The translations under genes and the position numbers were made by a program. This document shows, in pieces, positions 14,572-23,993 of a DNA stretch of 64,000 nt; the first letter of the stretch is position 1; every line of letters starts with the position of its first letter. The DNA comes from Clostridia bacterium. Lineage in GTDB: Bacteria; Bacillota; Clostridia; Oscillospirales; Acutalibacteraceae. Where the stretch lies: the NCBI GenBank assembly GCA_017548045.1, contig JAFYNR010000012.1, forward strand, positions 62,001 through 126,000. The letters are read 5' to 3'. The notes below the pieces were generated by a model, which was given only the letters and a program-made list of their open reading frames with translations, was not told the DNA's origin and ran no database searches.

Positions 14572-15321
14572 ATGATTTATTATTTTTCGGGTACGGGCAA
14601 TTCACGCCACGCCGCACAGGTTATTGCAGAAAAAACGGGCGACAATGCCTGCGATATTGTTGAGGTTATGAAAAGCGGCGGCTTCGGCAGTGAAAACGAT
14701 GAAATTACGGGCTTCGTTTTCCCCGTTTATTTCTGGGGTCTGCCCGAAATCGTAAAACGTTTTGCCTCATTATCTCAGGTAAAAGATTCGCTTGGCAAAT
14801 ACGTTTTTGCCGTTATCACCTGCGGCGCAAACACGGGCACTGCCGATAAAATGCTTGAAAAGGCACTTGGCAGAAGGCTTGATTACGTTTTCTCGCTTAA
14901 AATGCCCGATAACTACGTTGTTATGTATGACCCCTGCACCAAAGAAAAGGCACAGAGATATCTCCGCCATGCAGACCGTGAGCTCGAAACGATTTGCACC
15001 GATATAAGTGCAAAAAAGCAGGGTACCTGCGGCGCAAGCGGAGGCAAGCTTAACAGTACCTTTGTTTCACTGCTTTACAATCCATTCAGAAACACCAAAA
15101 AATTCTACGCGGACGAAAAATGCATTTCCTGCGGACTCTGCGAAAAACTGTGCCCCGAAAATGCTATAAAAATTACCGACGGCAAGCCCGTATGGACAAA
15201 GAAAAAATGCCAGCACTGCACCGCCTGCATCAACCGCTGCCCCGCCGAAGCAATCCAATACGGCAAGGCAACGGAAACCAGAGGCAGATATAATTATTAC
15301 GTCACCGTTGACGGCAAATAA
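14572..15321 (+). CDS. EFR1-type flavodoxin-ferredoxin protein
   Basis: 249 residues from the ATG after AGAGGTG. The N-terminal half is flavodoxin-like (YYFSGTGNSRHAAQ FMN-phosphate loop, VFPVYFWGLPEIVKRF). The C-terminal half has two [4Fe-4S] sites, CISCGLCEKLCP and CQHCTACINRCP. Such proteins pass electrons between reduced flavin and Fe-S partners in anaerobes; the real partner is unknown. The gene has its own promoter, perhaps regulated by the adjacent palindrome. galM follows after 44 bp and may be co-transcribed. Confidence 0.88.
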   Translation: MIYYFSGTGNSRHAAQVIAEKTGDNACDIVEVMKSGGFGSENDEITGFVFPVYFWGLPEIVKRFASLSQVKDSLGKYVFAVITCGANTGTADKMLEKALGRRLDYVFSLKMPDNYVVMYDPCTKEKAQRYLRHADRELETICTDISAKKQGTCGASGGKLNSTFVSLLYNPFRNTKKFYADEKCISCGLCEKLCPENAIKITDGKPVWTKKKCQHCTACINRCPAEAIQYGKATETRGRYNYYVTVDGK

Positions 15322-15365
15322 AAAACAATATATAATGTAATTATAAAATATCCGGAGGCTTTGAA

Positions 15366-16397
15366 ATGATAGTTAAAAATTTATTCGGCAACACTGCAGA
15401 CGGCAGACAGGTTGACTGCTACACAATAAGAAATTCAAGCGAAACCGCAGTTGATATCATCACCTACGGCGCAACGGTAAACAGCATTTACGTTGCAGAT
15501 AAAAACGGAGTTTTTGCCGACGTGCTTGCAGGCTTCGATAATATTGACGGTCACGAAAACCACTCCGATTACGAGGGTATGACCGTAGGCAGATATGCCA
15601 ACAGAATCGCAGAGGGTAAATTCACCATTGACGGCACCGAGTATAACGTTGAAAAGAACGAAAGAGGAATCACCTGCCTTCACGGCGGCGGCGAGCTTTC
15701 AACCGCAATCTGGAAGGCAATGATTATTGACGATAATTCACTTGAAATGACTTACACAAGCCCCGACGGTGCAATGGGCTTCCCCGGCAAGGTGGATTTC
15801 AGAGTGGTATTCACTCTTCACGAGGATAACGCACTTAAAATTGAATATCACGCCGTCAGCGATAAAAAGACGGTTATCAATATGACCAATCACGCATATT
15901 TCAACCTTGCAGGCAAGGGCAATGTGCTTGACACTGTGTTGCAGATTAATGCGGATGCATACACTCCCATTGATGAAAACAGTATCCCCACCGGTGAAAT
16001 CAGACCTGTTGAGGGTACTCCCTTTGATTTCAGAGAGCCCAAGGCTATCGGCAAGGATATCGGCACAGAGGATGACCAGCTTGCAATCGGCAAGGGCTAC
16101 GACCACAACTTCTGCCTTAACGACGGTGACGGCCCCGCCGCAACAGCTTATGACCCCGAAAGCGGCAGAATGCTCGAAGTTTTCACCGACCTTTGCGGCG
16201 TTCAGCTTTACACGGGCAACTTCCTTGACGGCACAATCATCGGCAAGGGCGGCAAGCCCCTTGTTCAGCACGCAGGCTTCTGCCTTGAAACTCAGTATTA
16301 CCCCAACACTCCCAATATGCCCGAGTTTCCTCAGTGCACATTTGACGCAGGTCAGAAGTTTTATTCCTGCACGGTTTTCAGGTTTTCTGTTAAATAA
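15366..16397 (+). CDS. galM: Aldose 1-epimerase (mutarotase)
   Basis: 343 residues; interconverts alpha and beta anomers of glucose/galactose in the cytoplasm. Motifs include GMTVGRYANRIAEGKF, the catalytic His in NHAYFNLAG, and the C-terminal base Glu in CLETQYYPNTPN. CCGGAGG precedes the ATG. Full family length and no signal peptide. It stands alone among genes of other function, so its sugar context is not informative. Confidence 0.93.
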   Translation: MIVKNLFGNTADGRQVDCYTIRNSSETAVDIITYGATVNSIYVADKNGVFADVLAGFDNIDGHENHSDYEGMTVGRYANRIAEGKFTIDGTEYNVEKNERGITCLHGGGELSTAIWKAMIIDDNSLEMTYTSPDGAMGFPGKVDFRVVFTLHEDNALKIEYHAVSDKKTVINMTNHAYFNLAGKGNVLDTVLQINADAYTPIDENSIPTGEIRPVEGTPFDFREPKAIGKDIGTEDDQLAIGKGYDHNFCLNDGDGPAATAYDPESGRMLEVFTDLCGVQLYTGNFLDGTIIGKGGKPLVQHAGFCLETQYYPNTPNMPEFPQCTFDAGQKFYSCTVFRFSVK

Positions 16398-16451
16398 ATG
16401 TTCATTATTTGCGGCATAATGTTACAGTTTATTTCACGGCAATTCACAAAT

Positions 16452-16479
16452 TTGTTATAAATCGGTGTATAATTATAAT
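16452..16479 (+). promoter_or_regulatory. Candidate promoter of the two-component operon
   Basis: TTGTTA (16452-16457), 16 bases, TATAAT (16474-16479), ahead of the response regulator; the -35 is weak. Confidence 0.45.
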
Positions 16480-16509
16480 TGCAGACCATATTAAACGGAG
16501 GGGAAAATT

Positions 16510-17199
16510 ATGGCATCAGAAAGAATTCTTGTTGTTGATGACGACAATAACATTTGCGAGCTTTTAAGACTTTATCTTGAAAAAGAGGGCTATGACGTTA
16601 TCCTTGCCCATAACGGCGGCGAGGCAGTCAAAATGTTTCAGGAGCTTTCACCCGACCTTATGATTCTTGATATTATGCTTCCCGTTCTTGACGGCTGGCA
16701 GGTATGCCGTGAGGTCAGAAAGTTTTCGGATAAGCCCATCATTATGCTTACCGCAAAGGGCGAAACCTTCGATAAGGTGCTGGGCTTTGAGCTCGGCGCA
16801 GACGACTACGTTGTGAAGCCCTTTGAGGCAAAAGAGGTTATGGCAAGAGTCAAGGCGGTGCTTCGCAGAAGCGGTTCGGCTGAAAAAACCGATATCAAGG
16901 AAGTGCGCTACGACAAGCTGGTTATTAACCTTACAAACTACGAGCTTCAGGTTGACGGCAAAAAGATTGACACGCCTCCCAAAGAGCTTGAGCTCATCTA
17001 TCACCTTGCAAGCAACCCCAACAGAGTTTTTACAAGAGACCAGCTTCTTGACGAGGTATGGGGCTTTGATTACTACGGTGATTCAAGAACCGTTGACGTT
17101 CACGTAAAGCGTCTTCGTGAAAAGCTTGAAGGCGTTTCAGACAAGTGGGAGCTTAAAACCGTATGGAGCGTAGGCTACAAATTCGGTACTATTGATTAA
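16510..17199 (+). CDS. OmpR/PhoB-type response regulator
   Basis: 229 residues. The receiver domain has DDD at 10-12, the phospho-acceptor Asp54 in LILDIMLPVLDG, and Lys103 in DDYVVKPF. The C-terminal winged helix (about 130-229) has the usual SNPNRVFTRDQLLDEVWG and RTVDVHVKRLREKL recognition parts. It forms an operon with the kinase 11 bp downstream and an HtrA protease, a layout like Bacillus CssRS for secretion stress, which suggests control of envelope proteostasis; the regulon itself is not visible here. Confidence 0.93.
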   Translation: MASERILVVDDDNNICELLRLYLEKEGYDVILAHNGGEAVKMFQELSPDLMILDIMLPVLDGWQVCREVRKFSDKPIIMLTAKGETFDKVLGFELGADDYVVKPFEAKEVMARVKAVLRRSGSAEKTDIKEVRYDKLVINLTNYELQVDGKKIDTPPKELELIYHLASNPNRVFTRDQLLDEVWGFDYYGDSRTVDVHVKRLREKLEGVSDKWELKTVWSVGYKFGTID

Positions 17200-17210
17200 G
17201 GGTGTTTGGA

Positions 17211-18701
17211 ATGAAGAAAAGAAAAGCCTCAGGACTTTTCCGCAAATATTTTCTTGTTACAATTTCAATAATCCTTGCAAGCTTCGTCTTTTTAGGCGGA
17301 GCTCTCTTGCTTTTTGTTTCAAAGCTGTGGATGGATGAAAAAACCGCACTTCTTGAAGAAAACACCCTCAGCGTTGCCCAGAATACTGCGGCGGTGCTGG
17401 GATCAGATTACCTTGGCGAAAGCGGCAGAGGCTCGGTAATAGTCATCTGTAACACCCTTCACCAGATTTCAAATGCCATTGATGCCGACGTTTTCATCAC
17501 AAACACCGAGGGTCAGGTTGTTTACTGCAAGGAAATCCTTCAGTCCAATATGGCGCTTTACACGGGCAACTGTATGGTACACAACTCATATTCAGTGCCT
17601 GCGGATATTATGGCGGATGCTCTGAAAACAACCGTTTCAACCACGGGTACTCTTGGCGGTGCGCTGAGCGATATTCACTTTGTTGTCAGCTCACCCGTTA
17701 TAGTCAACGGCAAAACCGTTGCGGTTGTATTCTCAACCCAGGACGTTATCGGCGGTCTTACTCCCTACGTTGCAGGTATTCTGAGAGTATTCTCGGCGGC
17801 AACGCTTTTTGCTTTTGCAATGGCATTCATCCTTGTTTATCTCGTTTCTCTCAGACTCACAAGACCCCTGCGTGAAATGAGTGCGGCAACAAAGCAATAT
17901 GCAAAAGGCGATTTCTCAACCCGTATTCCCATTAAATCAGGCTCACATATCTTCGGCAACGACGAAACCGATGAGCTTATTGCCGCATTCAACTCAATGG
18001 CACAGGCGCTTGCAACCCTTGAAATGAGCCGCAGAAGCTTCGTTGCCAACGTTTCACACGAGCTTAAAACTCCCATGACAACCATAGGCGGCTTTATTGA
18101 CGGCATACTTGACGGCACAATCGAGCCCGAAAAAGAAACACAATACTTAAAAATCGTTTCCGATGAGGTCAAACGTCTGTCAAGGCTTGTTACGGGAATG
18201 CTTAATATGACAAAAATCGAAGCAGGCGAGCTTGAACTAAAGCCCGTAAACTTCGATATTTCCGAAATGATATTCCGTACCCTTCTCAGCTTTGAGCAGA
18301 TTATCGATAAAAAGCATATCGAAATCAAGGGTCTTGACACCTTTGAAAGCAATAATGTGGTTGCGGATAAGGATATGATAAATCAGGTTGTTTATAATCT
18401 TATTGACAATGCCGCCAAATTCACTCCCGAGGGCGGATATATTGAGGTTTCCTCAAAAGCGGATTCCGAAAAGGTTATAGTCCGCATCCGCAACAGCGGT
18501 ATGGGTATACCCGACGAAGAAATTGACAAAATATTTGAGAGATTCTATAAGATAGATAAATCCAGAAGCTATGACGTCAAGGGCGCAGGTATGGGTCTTT
18601 ATATTGTAAAAACCATTATCGAGCTTCACGGCGGCAATATTGTTGCAAGAAGCGAGCCGGGTCAGTATACGGAGTTTATATTCCAGTTACCCTTGATTTA
18701 A
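17211..18701 (+). CDS. Sensor histidine kinase
   Basis: 496 residues from the ATG at 17211, 8 bases after TAAGGG; a GTG at 17202 is less well placed. It has a first membrane helix near 15-38, an extracytoplasmic sensor part of about 150 residues, a second helix near 187-215, a HAMP linker (RLTRPLREMSAATKQYAKG region), the HisKA box NVSHELKTPM with His283, and an ATPase domain with NAAKFT, GMGIP and GAGMGLYIVK motifs. It phosphorylates the regulator encoded just upstream. The sensor part does not match a ligand domain I recognise. Confidence 0.93.
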   Translation: MKKRKASGLFRKYFLVTISIILASFVFLGGALLLFVSKLWMDEKTALLEENTLSVAQNTAAVLGSDYLGESGRGSVIVICNTLHQISNAIDADVFITNTEGQVVYCKEILQSNMALYTGNCMVHNSYSVPADIMADALKTTVSTTGTLGGALSDIHFVVSSPVIVNGKTVAVVFSTQDVIGGLTPYVAGILRVFSAATLFAFAMAFILVYLVSLRLTRPLREMSAATKQYAKGDFSTRIPIKSGSHIFGNDETDELIAAFNSMAQALATLEMSRRSFVANVSHELKTPMTTIGGFIDGILDGTIEPEKETQYLKIVSDEVKRLSRLVTGMLNMTKIEAGELELKPVNFDISEMIFRTLLSFEQIIDKKHIEIKGLDTFESNNVVADKDMINQVVYNLIDNAAKFTPEGGYIEVSSKADSEKVIVRIRNSGMGIPDEEIDKIFERFYKIDKSRSYDVKGAGMGLYIVKTIIELHGGNIVARSEPGQYTEFIFQLPLI

Positions 18702-18783
18702 CAATTATTTACCCCGTGTTCAAATTGTATTAAAATTATTCGGTTAAAGTAAAAATACAGACACTACCATCGGAGGTTACCCT

Positions 18784-20361
18784 ATGAACGACGAAAATAT
18801 AAGAAACAACATTCCCGAGGAAGAAGTACCCGTTGCAGAGGCAGAGGAAATCGCTCCTGCTGAAGAAATTGAGGCTTCCGAGGAGCAGACCGTTGAAGAA
18901 GCCGCGGCGGAAGAAGCAATTAAAGAGGCTGTCTTTGAGGAAATTCCCGAAGTGCAAGCCGAAGAACAGCCCGTACCCGAAAATCCCGTCTACACTCAGC
19001 AGCCCTACACAAACGCACCCAATTACAGCTACAATCAGGGCGGCAATTACGGCTATCCTCCTCCGTCATACGGCAGAACGGTTAACCCGAACCCCGTTTA
19101 CGCACCTGCACCCGCACCTCAGCCCGTGAAAAAAGACAGAAAAGGTCTGAGAATTTTTGCGGCTTGCCTTGCACTTGTTATTGTGTTTGCTCTGGGATTC
19201 GGCGTTGCATCAGTCAGAAAAGATAACAACGGCGGCAGCATTTCTTCATCGGAAAAAGATAAAAACACAGACGGCCCTCAGCTTAACATCAATGAATCGC
19301 CCGTCACTCCCACGGCGGCAAGCATTGAAGGTGCGCTGACCACTGCACAGATTGCCGAAAAGGTAAAGCCCTCAATCGTAGGTATCGTTGTTTATACACA
19401 GCGTTCAAACTCATCCGCAGGTGAAGGCACCGGTGTTATTATGGGCGAAGATAAATCAGGGGAATACACATATATCGTTACCTGTGCCCATGTTATCAGC
19501 GACGCAGGCATTCAGGTAAGAGTCCAGACCGAAGACGGCACCGCATACGATGCCCAAATCGTGGGTATGGATACAAGAACAGACCTTGGCGTGCTTAAAA
19601 TCAAAGCAAAGGGACTGCCTGCCGCAGAATTCGGTGATTCAAATGCACTTAAAGTAGGCGACAGCGTTTATGCTATCGGTAACCCCGGCGGCGTTGAATT
19701 CTTCGGCTCATTCACAGGCGGCTTTGTTTCCGCCATCGACAGACCCGTAAGCAGTGAAATCGGCTACACAATGAAATGTATCCAGCACGATGCGGCTATT
19801 AATCCCGGTAACTCGGGCGGTGCGCTGGTCAACGTTTACGGTCAGGTTATCGGCATCAACTCGCAGAAGATTGCCGCAACCGACTACGAGGGTATGGGCT
19901 TTGCAATACCCACAACCGCCGCAAAGCAAATCATCGACGACCTTATCGCTTATAACTATGTTCCCAACAGACCCAAGCTGGGTATCACCTACTACCCCGT
20001 AAGTTCAAGCGCACAGTACAGTATGATTGCGCAGATCAAAGGTCTGCCTGCAGGCACACTTATCATCAACGAAATCAGCCCCGACAGTTCACTTGCAAAC
20101 ACAAAGGTAAGACAGTACGATATGATTACCGCCGTTAACAGCAAGGCTCTGACAACTGCCGATATTCTTCTTGAAAAGATTGATAACGGCAAGGTGGGCG
20201 ATAAGCTGACCCTTTCAATCTGCAGAGTCAACGGAGATTATTCCATTGAAGAATTTGACGTTGAAATCACTCTTGTTGAGGATAAAGGCGGCACGGAGCC
20301 CGTAAGCACAACACAGAGTTATATTGACCCCTTTGAATATTTCAACCAGTTCGGTTATTAA
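18784..20361 (+). CDS. HtrA/DegP-type membrane serine protease with PDZ
   Basis: 525 residues. A cytoplasmic tail of about 120 residues is first acidic (Glu/Ala-rich to about 65) and then Pro/Tyr/Asn-rich; a membrane helix follows at about 122-143. The trypsin-like domain has His236 in CAHVIS, Asp267 in TRTDLGVL and Ser344 in PGNSGGAL. A PDZ domain spans about 390-490. Such proteases degrade misfolded proteins at the cell surface. It follows the kinase by 82 bp with GGAGG ahead of the ATG and ends at a terminator. The long two-part cytoplasmic tail is larger than usual for HtrA. Confidence 0.93.
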   Translation: MNDENIRNNIPEEEVPVAEAEEIAPAEEIEASEEQTVEEAAAEEAIKEAVFEEIPEVQAEEQPVPENPVYTQQPYTNAPNYSYNQGGNYGYPPPSYGRTVNPNPVYAPAPAPQPVKKDRKGLRIFAACLALVIVFALGFGVASVRKDNNGGSISSSEKDKNTDGPQLNINESPVTPTAASIEGALTTAQIAEKVKPSIVGIVVYTQRSNSSAGEGTGVIMGEDKSGEYTYIVTCAHVISDAGIQVRVQTEDGTAYDAQIVGMDTRTDLGVLKIKAKGLPAAEFGDSNALKVGDSVYAIGNPGGVEFFGSFTGGFVSAIDRPVSSEIGYTMKCIQHDAAINPGNSGGALVNVYGQVIGINSQKIAATDYEGMGFAIPTTAAKQIIDDLIAYNYVPNRPKLGITYYPVSSSAQYSMIAQIKGLPAGTLIINEISPDSSLANTKVRQYDMITAVNSKALTTADILLEKIDNGKVGDKLTLSICRVNGDYSIEEFDVEITLVEDKGGTEPVSTTQSYIDPFEYFNQFGY

Positions 20362-20372
20362 CAAAAGCAAAA

Positions 20373-20405
20373 AAGCCCTGACCAATTAAGGCCAGGGCAA
20401 TTTTT
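20373..20405. terminator. Bidirectional terminator between htrA and the hydrogenase operon
   Basis: GCCCTG-a-CC and GG-c-CAGGGC pair around AATTAA, with A-runs and T-runs on the outer sides. It serves the convergent operons. Confidence 0.85.
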
Positions 20406-20410
20406 ATTGA

Positions 20411-22156
20411 TTATTTGCTGTACTTGCCTCTCTTCACGTAGTGAGTGTGAAGAACTTCGTGTGCAACGTGGCTGCCGGGCTTCTCAAAATACTCGGCATA
20501 TACTGCCTTAACAGCTTCATTTTCGTGTGACTTTCTTACGGGAAGATTTGCATCTGCCTCGTAAAGAGCCTTACCTCTGATGCCCTTAAGGTCAACAAAG
20601 TTGCGGACACTTGCAGGCTGTACGGGCTGACCGCCGCCGTTTACGCAACCGCCGGGGCAAGCCATAATTTCAACAAACTGGTAGTCTGCTGTGCCTGCCT
20701 TGATTTTTTCCATAACAGCCTGTGCATTCTTCAGACCGCTTGCGGCACAAACCTTGATTTCCTTGCCTGCGATGGTGTAGGTTGCTTCTTTAAGACCGTC
20801 GGTGCCTCTTACCTCTGTGAATTCAAGAGCTTTGAGTTCTTCACCTGTAAGAACTTCGTAAGCAGTTCTCAGAGCAGCTTCCATAACGCCGCCTGTTGCG
20901 CCGAAGATAACGCCTGCGCCTGAGCCTTCGCCCAGAGGATTATCGAATTCTTCGTCGGGAAGAGCGTTGAATGTGATACCTGCGGTTTCAATCATTCTTG
21001 CAAGCTCACGGGTTGTGAGAGCGTAGTCAACATCAGCATAGCCGCTTGCAGCCTGATCATCTCTGCCTGCCTCAAATTTCTTTGCGGTACAGGGCATAAT
21101 GCTTACAACAACGATATCCTTGGGATCAAGGTTCATCTTCTTAGCATACCATGTCTTGATAACTGCGCCGAACATCTGCTGAGGTGACTTACAGCTTGAA
21201 AGGTGGTCAATCTGCTCGGGGAAGTAGTGCTCGCAATACTTAACCCAACCGGGTGAGCAGGATGTGATAAGGGGCAGAACGCCGCCGTTGTTGATTCTGT
21301 CAAGAAGCTCGGTTGCTTCTTCCATAATTGTAAGGTCAGCTGAGAAATCGGTATCGAATACCTTGCTGAAGCCAAGTCTGCGGAGTGCGGCAACCATCTT
21401 GCCTGTTACGTTTGTGCCGATAGCGTTGCCGAAGCACTCGCCGAGGGTAACTCTGATTGAAGGAGCAGTGTTGACAACAACAAACTTGTCGGGGTCAGCG
21501 ATTGCTTCAAATACCTTTGCGGTATCATCCTTCTCATAAAGTGCGCCAACGGGGCAGTTAACGATACACTGACCGCAGGATACGCATGAGAAATCGTTAA
21601 GGGGAAGCTCGAAGGGTGAGCCGATATGAGTATCGAAGCCTCTTGCGCTTGCACCGATAACGCTGATTGCCTGATTGTCACAAGCAGCTACACAGCGGCG
21701 GCAAAGCACGCACTTGCTGTTGTCTCTGATCATGTGAGCAGCTGAATCGTCATACTGGAATTCGGGATATACACCCTCGAAGGTGTCAAGCTTGTCCACG
21801 CCGTAATCCTTGCAAAGCTTCTGAAGCTCGCAGTTACCGCTTCTTACACATGAAAGGCAATCCTTTCTGTGAGTTGAAAGAACAAGCTCAAGATTCATCT
21901 TGCGGCTGTTTCTTACCTTCTCAGTGTTTGTGAAGATTTCCATACCCTCGTTTACGGGGAATACGCAGGCTGCAACAAGTGAACGTGCGCCCTTAACTTC
22001 AACCATACACATACGGCAAGCGCCGATTTCATTCATTTCTTTGAGGTAGCAAAGAGTGGGGATTTCGATGCCTGCATATCTTGCAGCCTCAAGGATTGTA
22101 ATGCCCTTGGGAACACTCAGGGGCATATTGTTTATTTTAATGTTTACCATTTCCAT
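20411..22156 (-). CDS. hndD: [FeFe]-hydrogenase catalytic subunit, NADH/ferredoxin-dependent type
   Basis: 581 residues. Domain order: [2Fe-2S] ferredoxin fold (CYLKEMNEIGACRMCMVE), His/Cys [4Fe-4S] site (HRKDCLSCVRSGNC), two [4Fe-4S] sites (CVLCRRCVAAC, CVSCGQCIVNCP), H-cluster domain, and small subunit-like tail. H-cluster loops are ITSCSPGW, VSIMPCTAKKFE and ACPGGCVNGGGQP. Loop 1 reads TSCSP where clostridial CpI has TSCCP, so the residue next to Pro is Ser. It is the last gene of a hydrogenase operon, downstream of NuoF-like and [2Fe-2S] subunits, the composition of electron-bifurcating Hnd/Hyd enzymes that couple H2 to NAD(H) and ferredoxin. Confidence 0.93.
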   Translation of the reverse strand: MEMVNIKINNMPLSVPKGITILEAARYAGIEIPTLCYLKEMNEIGACRMCMVEVKGARSLVAACVFPVNEGMEIFTNTEKVRNSRKMNLELVLSTHRKDCLSCVRSGNCELQKLCKDYGVDKLDTFEGVYPEFQYDDSAAHMIRDNSKCVLCRRCVAACDNQAISVIGASARGFDTHIGSPFELPLNDFSCVSCGQCIVNCPVGALYEKDDTAKVFEAIADPDKFVVVNTAPSIRVTLGECFGNAIGTNVTGKMVAALRRLGFSKVFDTDFSADLTIMEEATELLDRINNGGVLPLITSCSPGWVKYCEHYFPEQIDHLSSCKSPQQMFGAVIKTWYAKKMNLDPKDIVVVSIMPCTAKKFEAGRDDQAASGYADVDYALTTRELARMIETAGITFNALPDEEFDNPLGEGSGAGVIFGATGGVMEAALRTAYEVLTGEELKALEFTEVRGTDGLKEATYTIAGKEIKVCAASGLKNAQAVMEKIKAGTADYQFVEIMACPGGCVNGGGQPVQPASVRNFVDLKGIRGKALYEADANLPVRKSHENEAVKAVYAEYFEKPGSHVAHEVLHTHYVKRGKYSK

Positions 22157-22174
22157 TATATTATGCCTCCTCTG

Positions 22175-23977
22175 TTAAGCCTTGATGATAGCGCCGAACT
22201 TACATGAATCCATACAAGCACCGCACTTGATACATTTTGCTGTATCGATGGTGTGGGGGTTCTTGACTGTGCCGTTGATAGCGCCTACGGGGCATTTTCT
22301 TGCACAAAGAGTACAGCCCTTACACTTATCTGCCTCAATAACGTAGTTAAGAAGCTTCTTACATACGCCTGCGGGGCACTTCTTATCAACAACGTGAGCA
22401 ATGTATTCCTCACGGAAGAACTTGAGTGTTGCAAGAACGGGGTTGGGAGCTGTCTGACCAAGACCGCAGAGTGAGTTTTCCTTGATGTAATATGCAAGCT
22501 CTTCAAGCTTATCAATATCCTCAAGAGTACCGTTACCGTCGGTGATCTTCTCGAGAATTTCCATCATACGCTTTGTACCGATACGGCAGGGAGCACACTT
22601 ACCGCAGGATTCGTCAACCGTGAAATCAAGGAAGAACTTTGCAATGTCAACCATACAGTTGTCTTCGTCCATAACGATAAGACCGCCTGAACCCATCATA
22701 CAGCCGATAGCGGTAAGGTTATCGTAGTCAATGGGAGTATCGATAAGGCTTACGGGGATACATCCGCCTGAGGGACCGCCTGTCTGAGCAGCCTTGAACT
22801 TCTTGCCGTTGGGGATGCCGCCGCCGATATCATAGATGATTTCGCGAAGAGTTGTACCCATGGGGATTTCAACAAGACCTGTGTTTTCAATCTTGCCGCC
22901 GAGAGCGAATACCTTTGTACCCTTTGACTTCTCTGTACCCATTGAAGCAAACCACTCAGCGCCTTTAAGGATGATCTGAGGAATGTTTGCAAAGGTTTCA
23001 ACGTTATTTTCAGTTGTGGGCTTGCCGAAGAGACCCTTTACTGCGGGATAGGGAGGACGGGGTCTGGGCTCACCTCTGTTACCTTCGATTGAGGTCATAA
23101 GAGCAGTTTCTTCACCGCAAACGAATGCGCCTGCACCGAGACGGATGAACAGGTCGAAGTCGAAGCCGCTGTCGAAAATGTTCTTGCCGAGAAGGCCGTA
23201 TTCTCTTGCCTGATCGATAGCAAGCTGAAGACGCTTAACAGCGATGGGGTACTCTGCACGAACATATACGTAACCTTCGGTAGCGCCTGTTGCGTAACCA
23301 CAGATAGCCATAGCTTCGATAAGGCAGTGGGGGTCACCTTCAAGAACCGAACGGTCCATAAATGCACCGGGGTCGCCTTCGTCAGCATTACATACAACAT
23401 ACTTCTGGTCTGCTGCGTTTGCTGCAGTGAAGCTCCATTTGAGACCTGTGGGGAAACCGCCGCCGCCTCTGCCGCGGAGACCTGAATCCTTGACAACCTT
23501 AACAACGTCTTCGGGAGTCATTTCGGTAAGAACCTTACCGAGGGCTGCATAACCGTCCATTGCGATGTATTCGTTAATGTCTTCGGGGTCAATAAGACCG
23601 CAGTTACGCAGTGCAACTCTCTTCTGAGTCTTGTAGAAGTTTGTGTCGTTAAGCGAGATTGTTTTGCCTGCTTCTTCAATAACACTCTCATCTGCATCTT
23701 TATAAACAAGTCTGTCTACAAGACGGCCCTTGAGAAGATGCTCCGAAACGATTTCGGCAACATCACTTTCCTGAACACGGCTGTAAAATGTGCCTTCGGG
23801 GTAGATGATAACAACGGGACCCAGAGCGCAAAGACCGAAACAGCCTGTCTGAACAACCTTTACTTCGTCTGCGAGACCGTTCTTTTCGATTTCGCTTTCG
23901 AAGGTTGAAATAAGTACCTTACTGCCCGATGAAGTACAGCCGGTACCGCCGCAAATCAATACGTGAGAACGAATCAT
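22175..23977 (-). CDS. hndC: Hydrogenase NADH-binding subunit (NuoF-like)
   Basis: 600 residues. An N-terminal thioredoxin-like [2Fe-2S] domain (CGGTGCTSSG, QTGCFGLCALGP) precedes the NuoF core with the FMN/NADH segment GLRGRGGGGFPTGLKW, GAGAFVCGEETAL, and the [4Fe-4S] motif ESCGKCAPCRIG. The C-terminus adds two [4Fe-4S] sites (CKGCTLCARKCP, CIKCGACMDSCKF). It is the flavin site of the bifurcating hydrogenase, oxidising or reducing NAD(H). A GGAGG site and 18 bp separate it from hndD. All expected ligands are present. Confidence 0.95.
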   Translation of the reverse strand: MIRSHVLICGGTGCTSSGSKVLISTFESEIEKNGLADEVKVVQTGCFGLCALGPVVIIYPEGTFYSRVQESDVAEIVSEHLLKGRLVDRLVYKDADESVIEEAGKTISLNDTNFYKTQKRVALRNCGLIDPEDINEYIAMDGYAALGKVLTEMTPEDVVKVVKDSGLRGRGGGGFPTGLKWSFTAANAADQKYVVCNADEGDPGAFMDRSVLEGDPHCLIEAMAICGYATGATEGYVYVRAEYPIAVKRLQLAIDQAREYGLLGKNIFDSGFDFDLFIRLGAGAFVCGEETALMTSIEGNRGEPRPRPPYPAVKGLFGKPTTENNVETFANIPQIILKGAEWFASMGTEKSKGTKVFALGGKIENTGLVEIPMGTTLREIIYDIGGGIPNGKKFKAAQTGGPSGGCIPVSLIDTPIDYDNLTAIGCMMGSGGLIVMDEDNCMVDIAKFFLDFTVDESCGKCAPCRIGTKRMMEILEKITDGNGTLEDIDKLEELAYYIKENSLCGLGQTAPNPVLATLKFFREEYIAHVVDKKCPAGVCKKLLNYVIEADKCKGCTLCARKCPVGAINGTVKNPHTIDTAKCIKCGACMDSCKFGAIIKA

Positions 23978-23993
23978 ATTTCTTTAACCTCCA

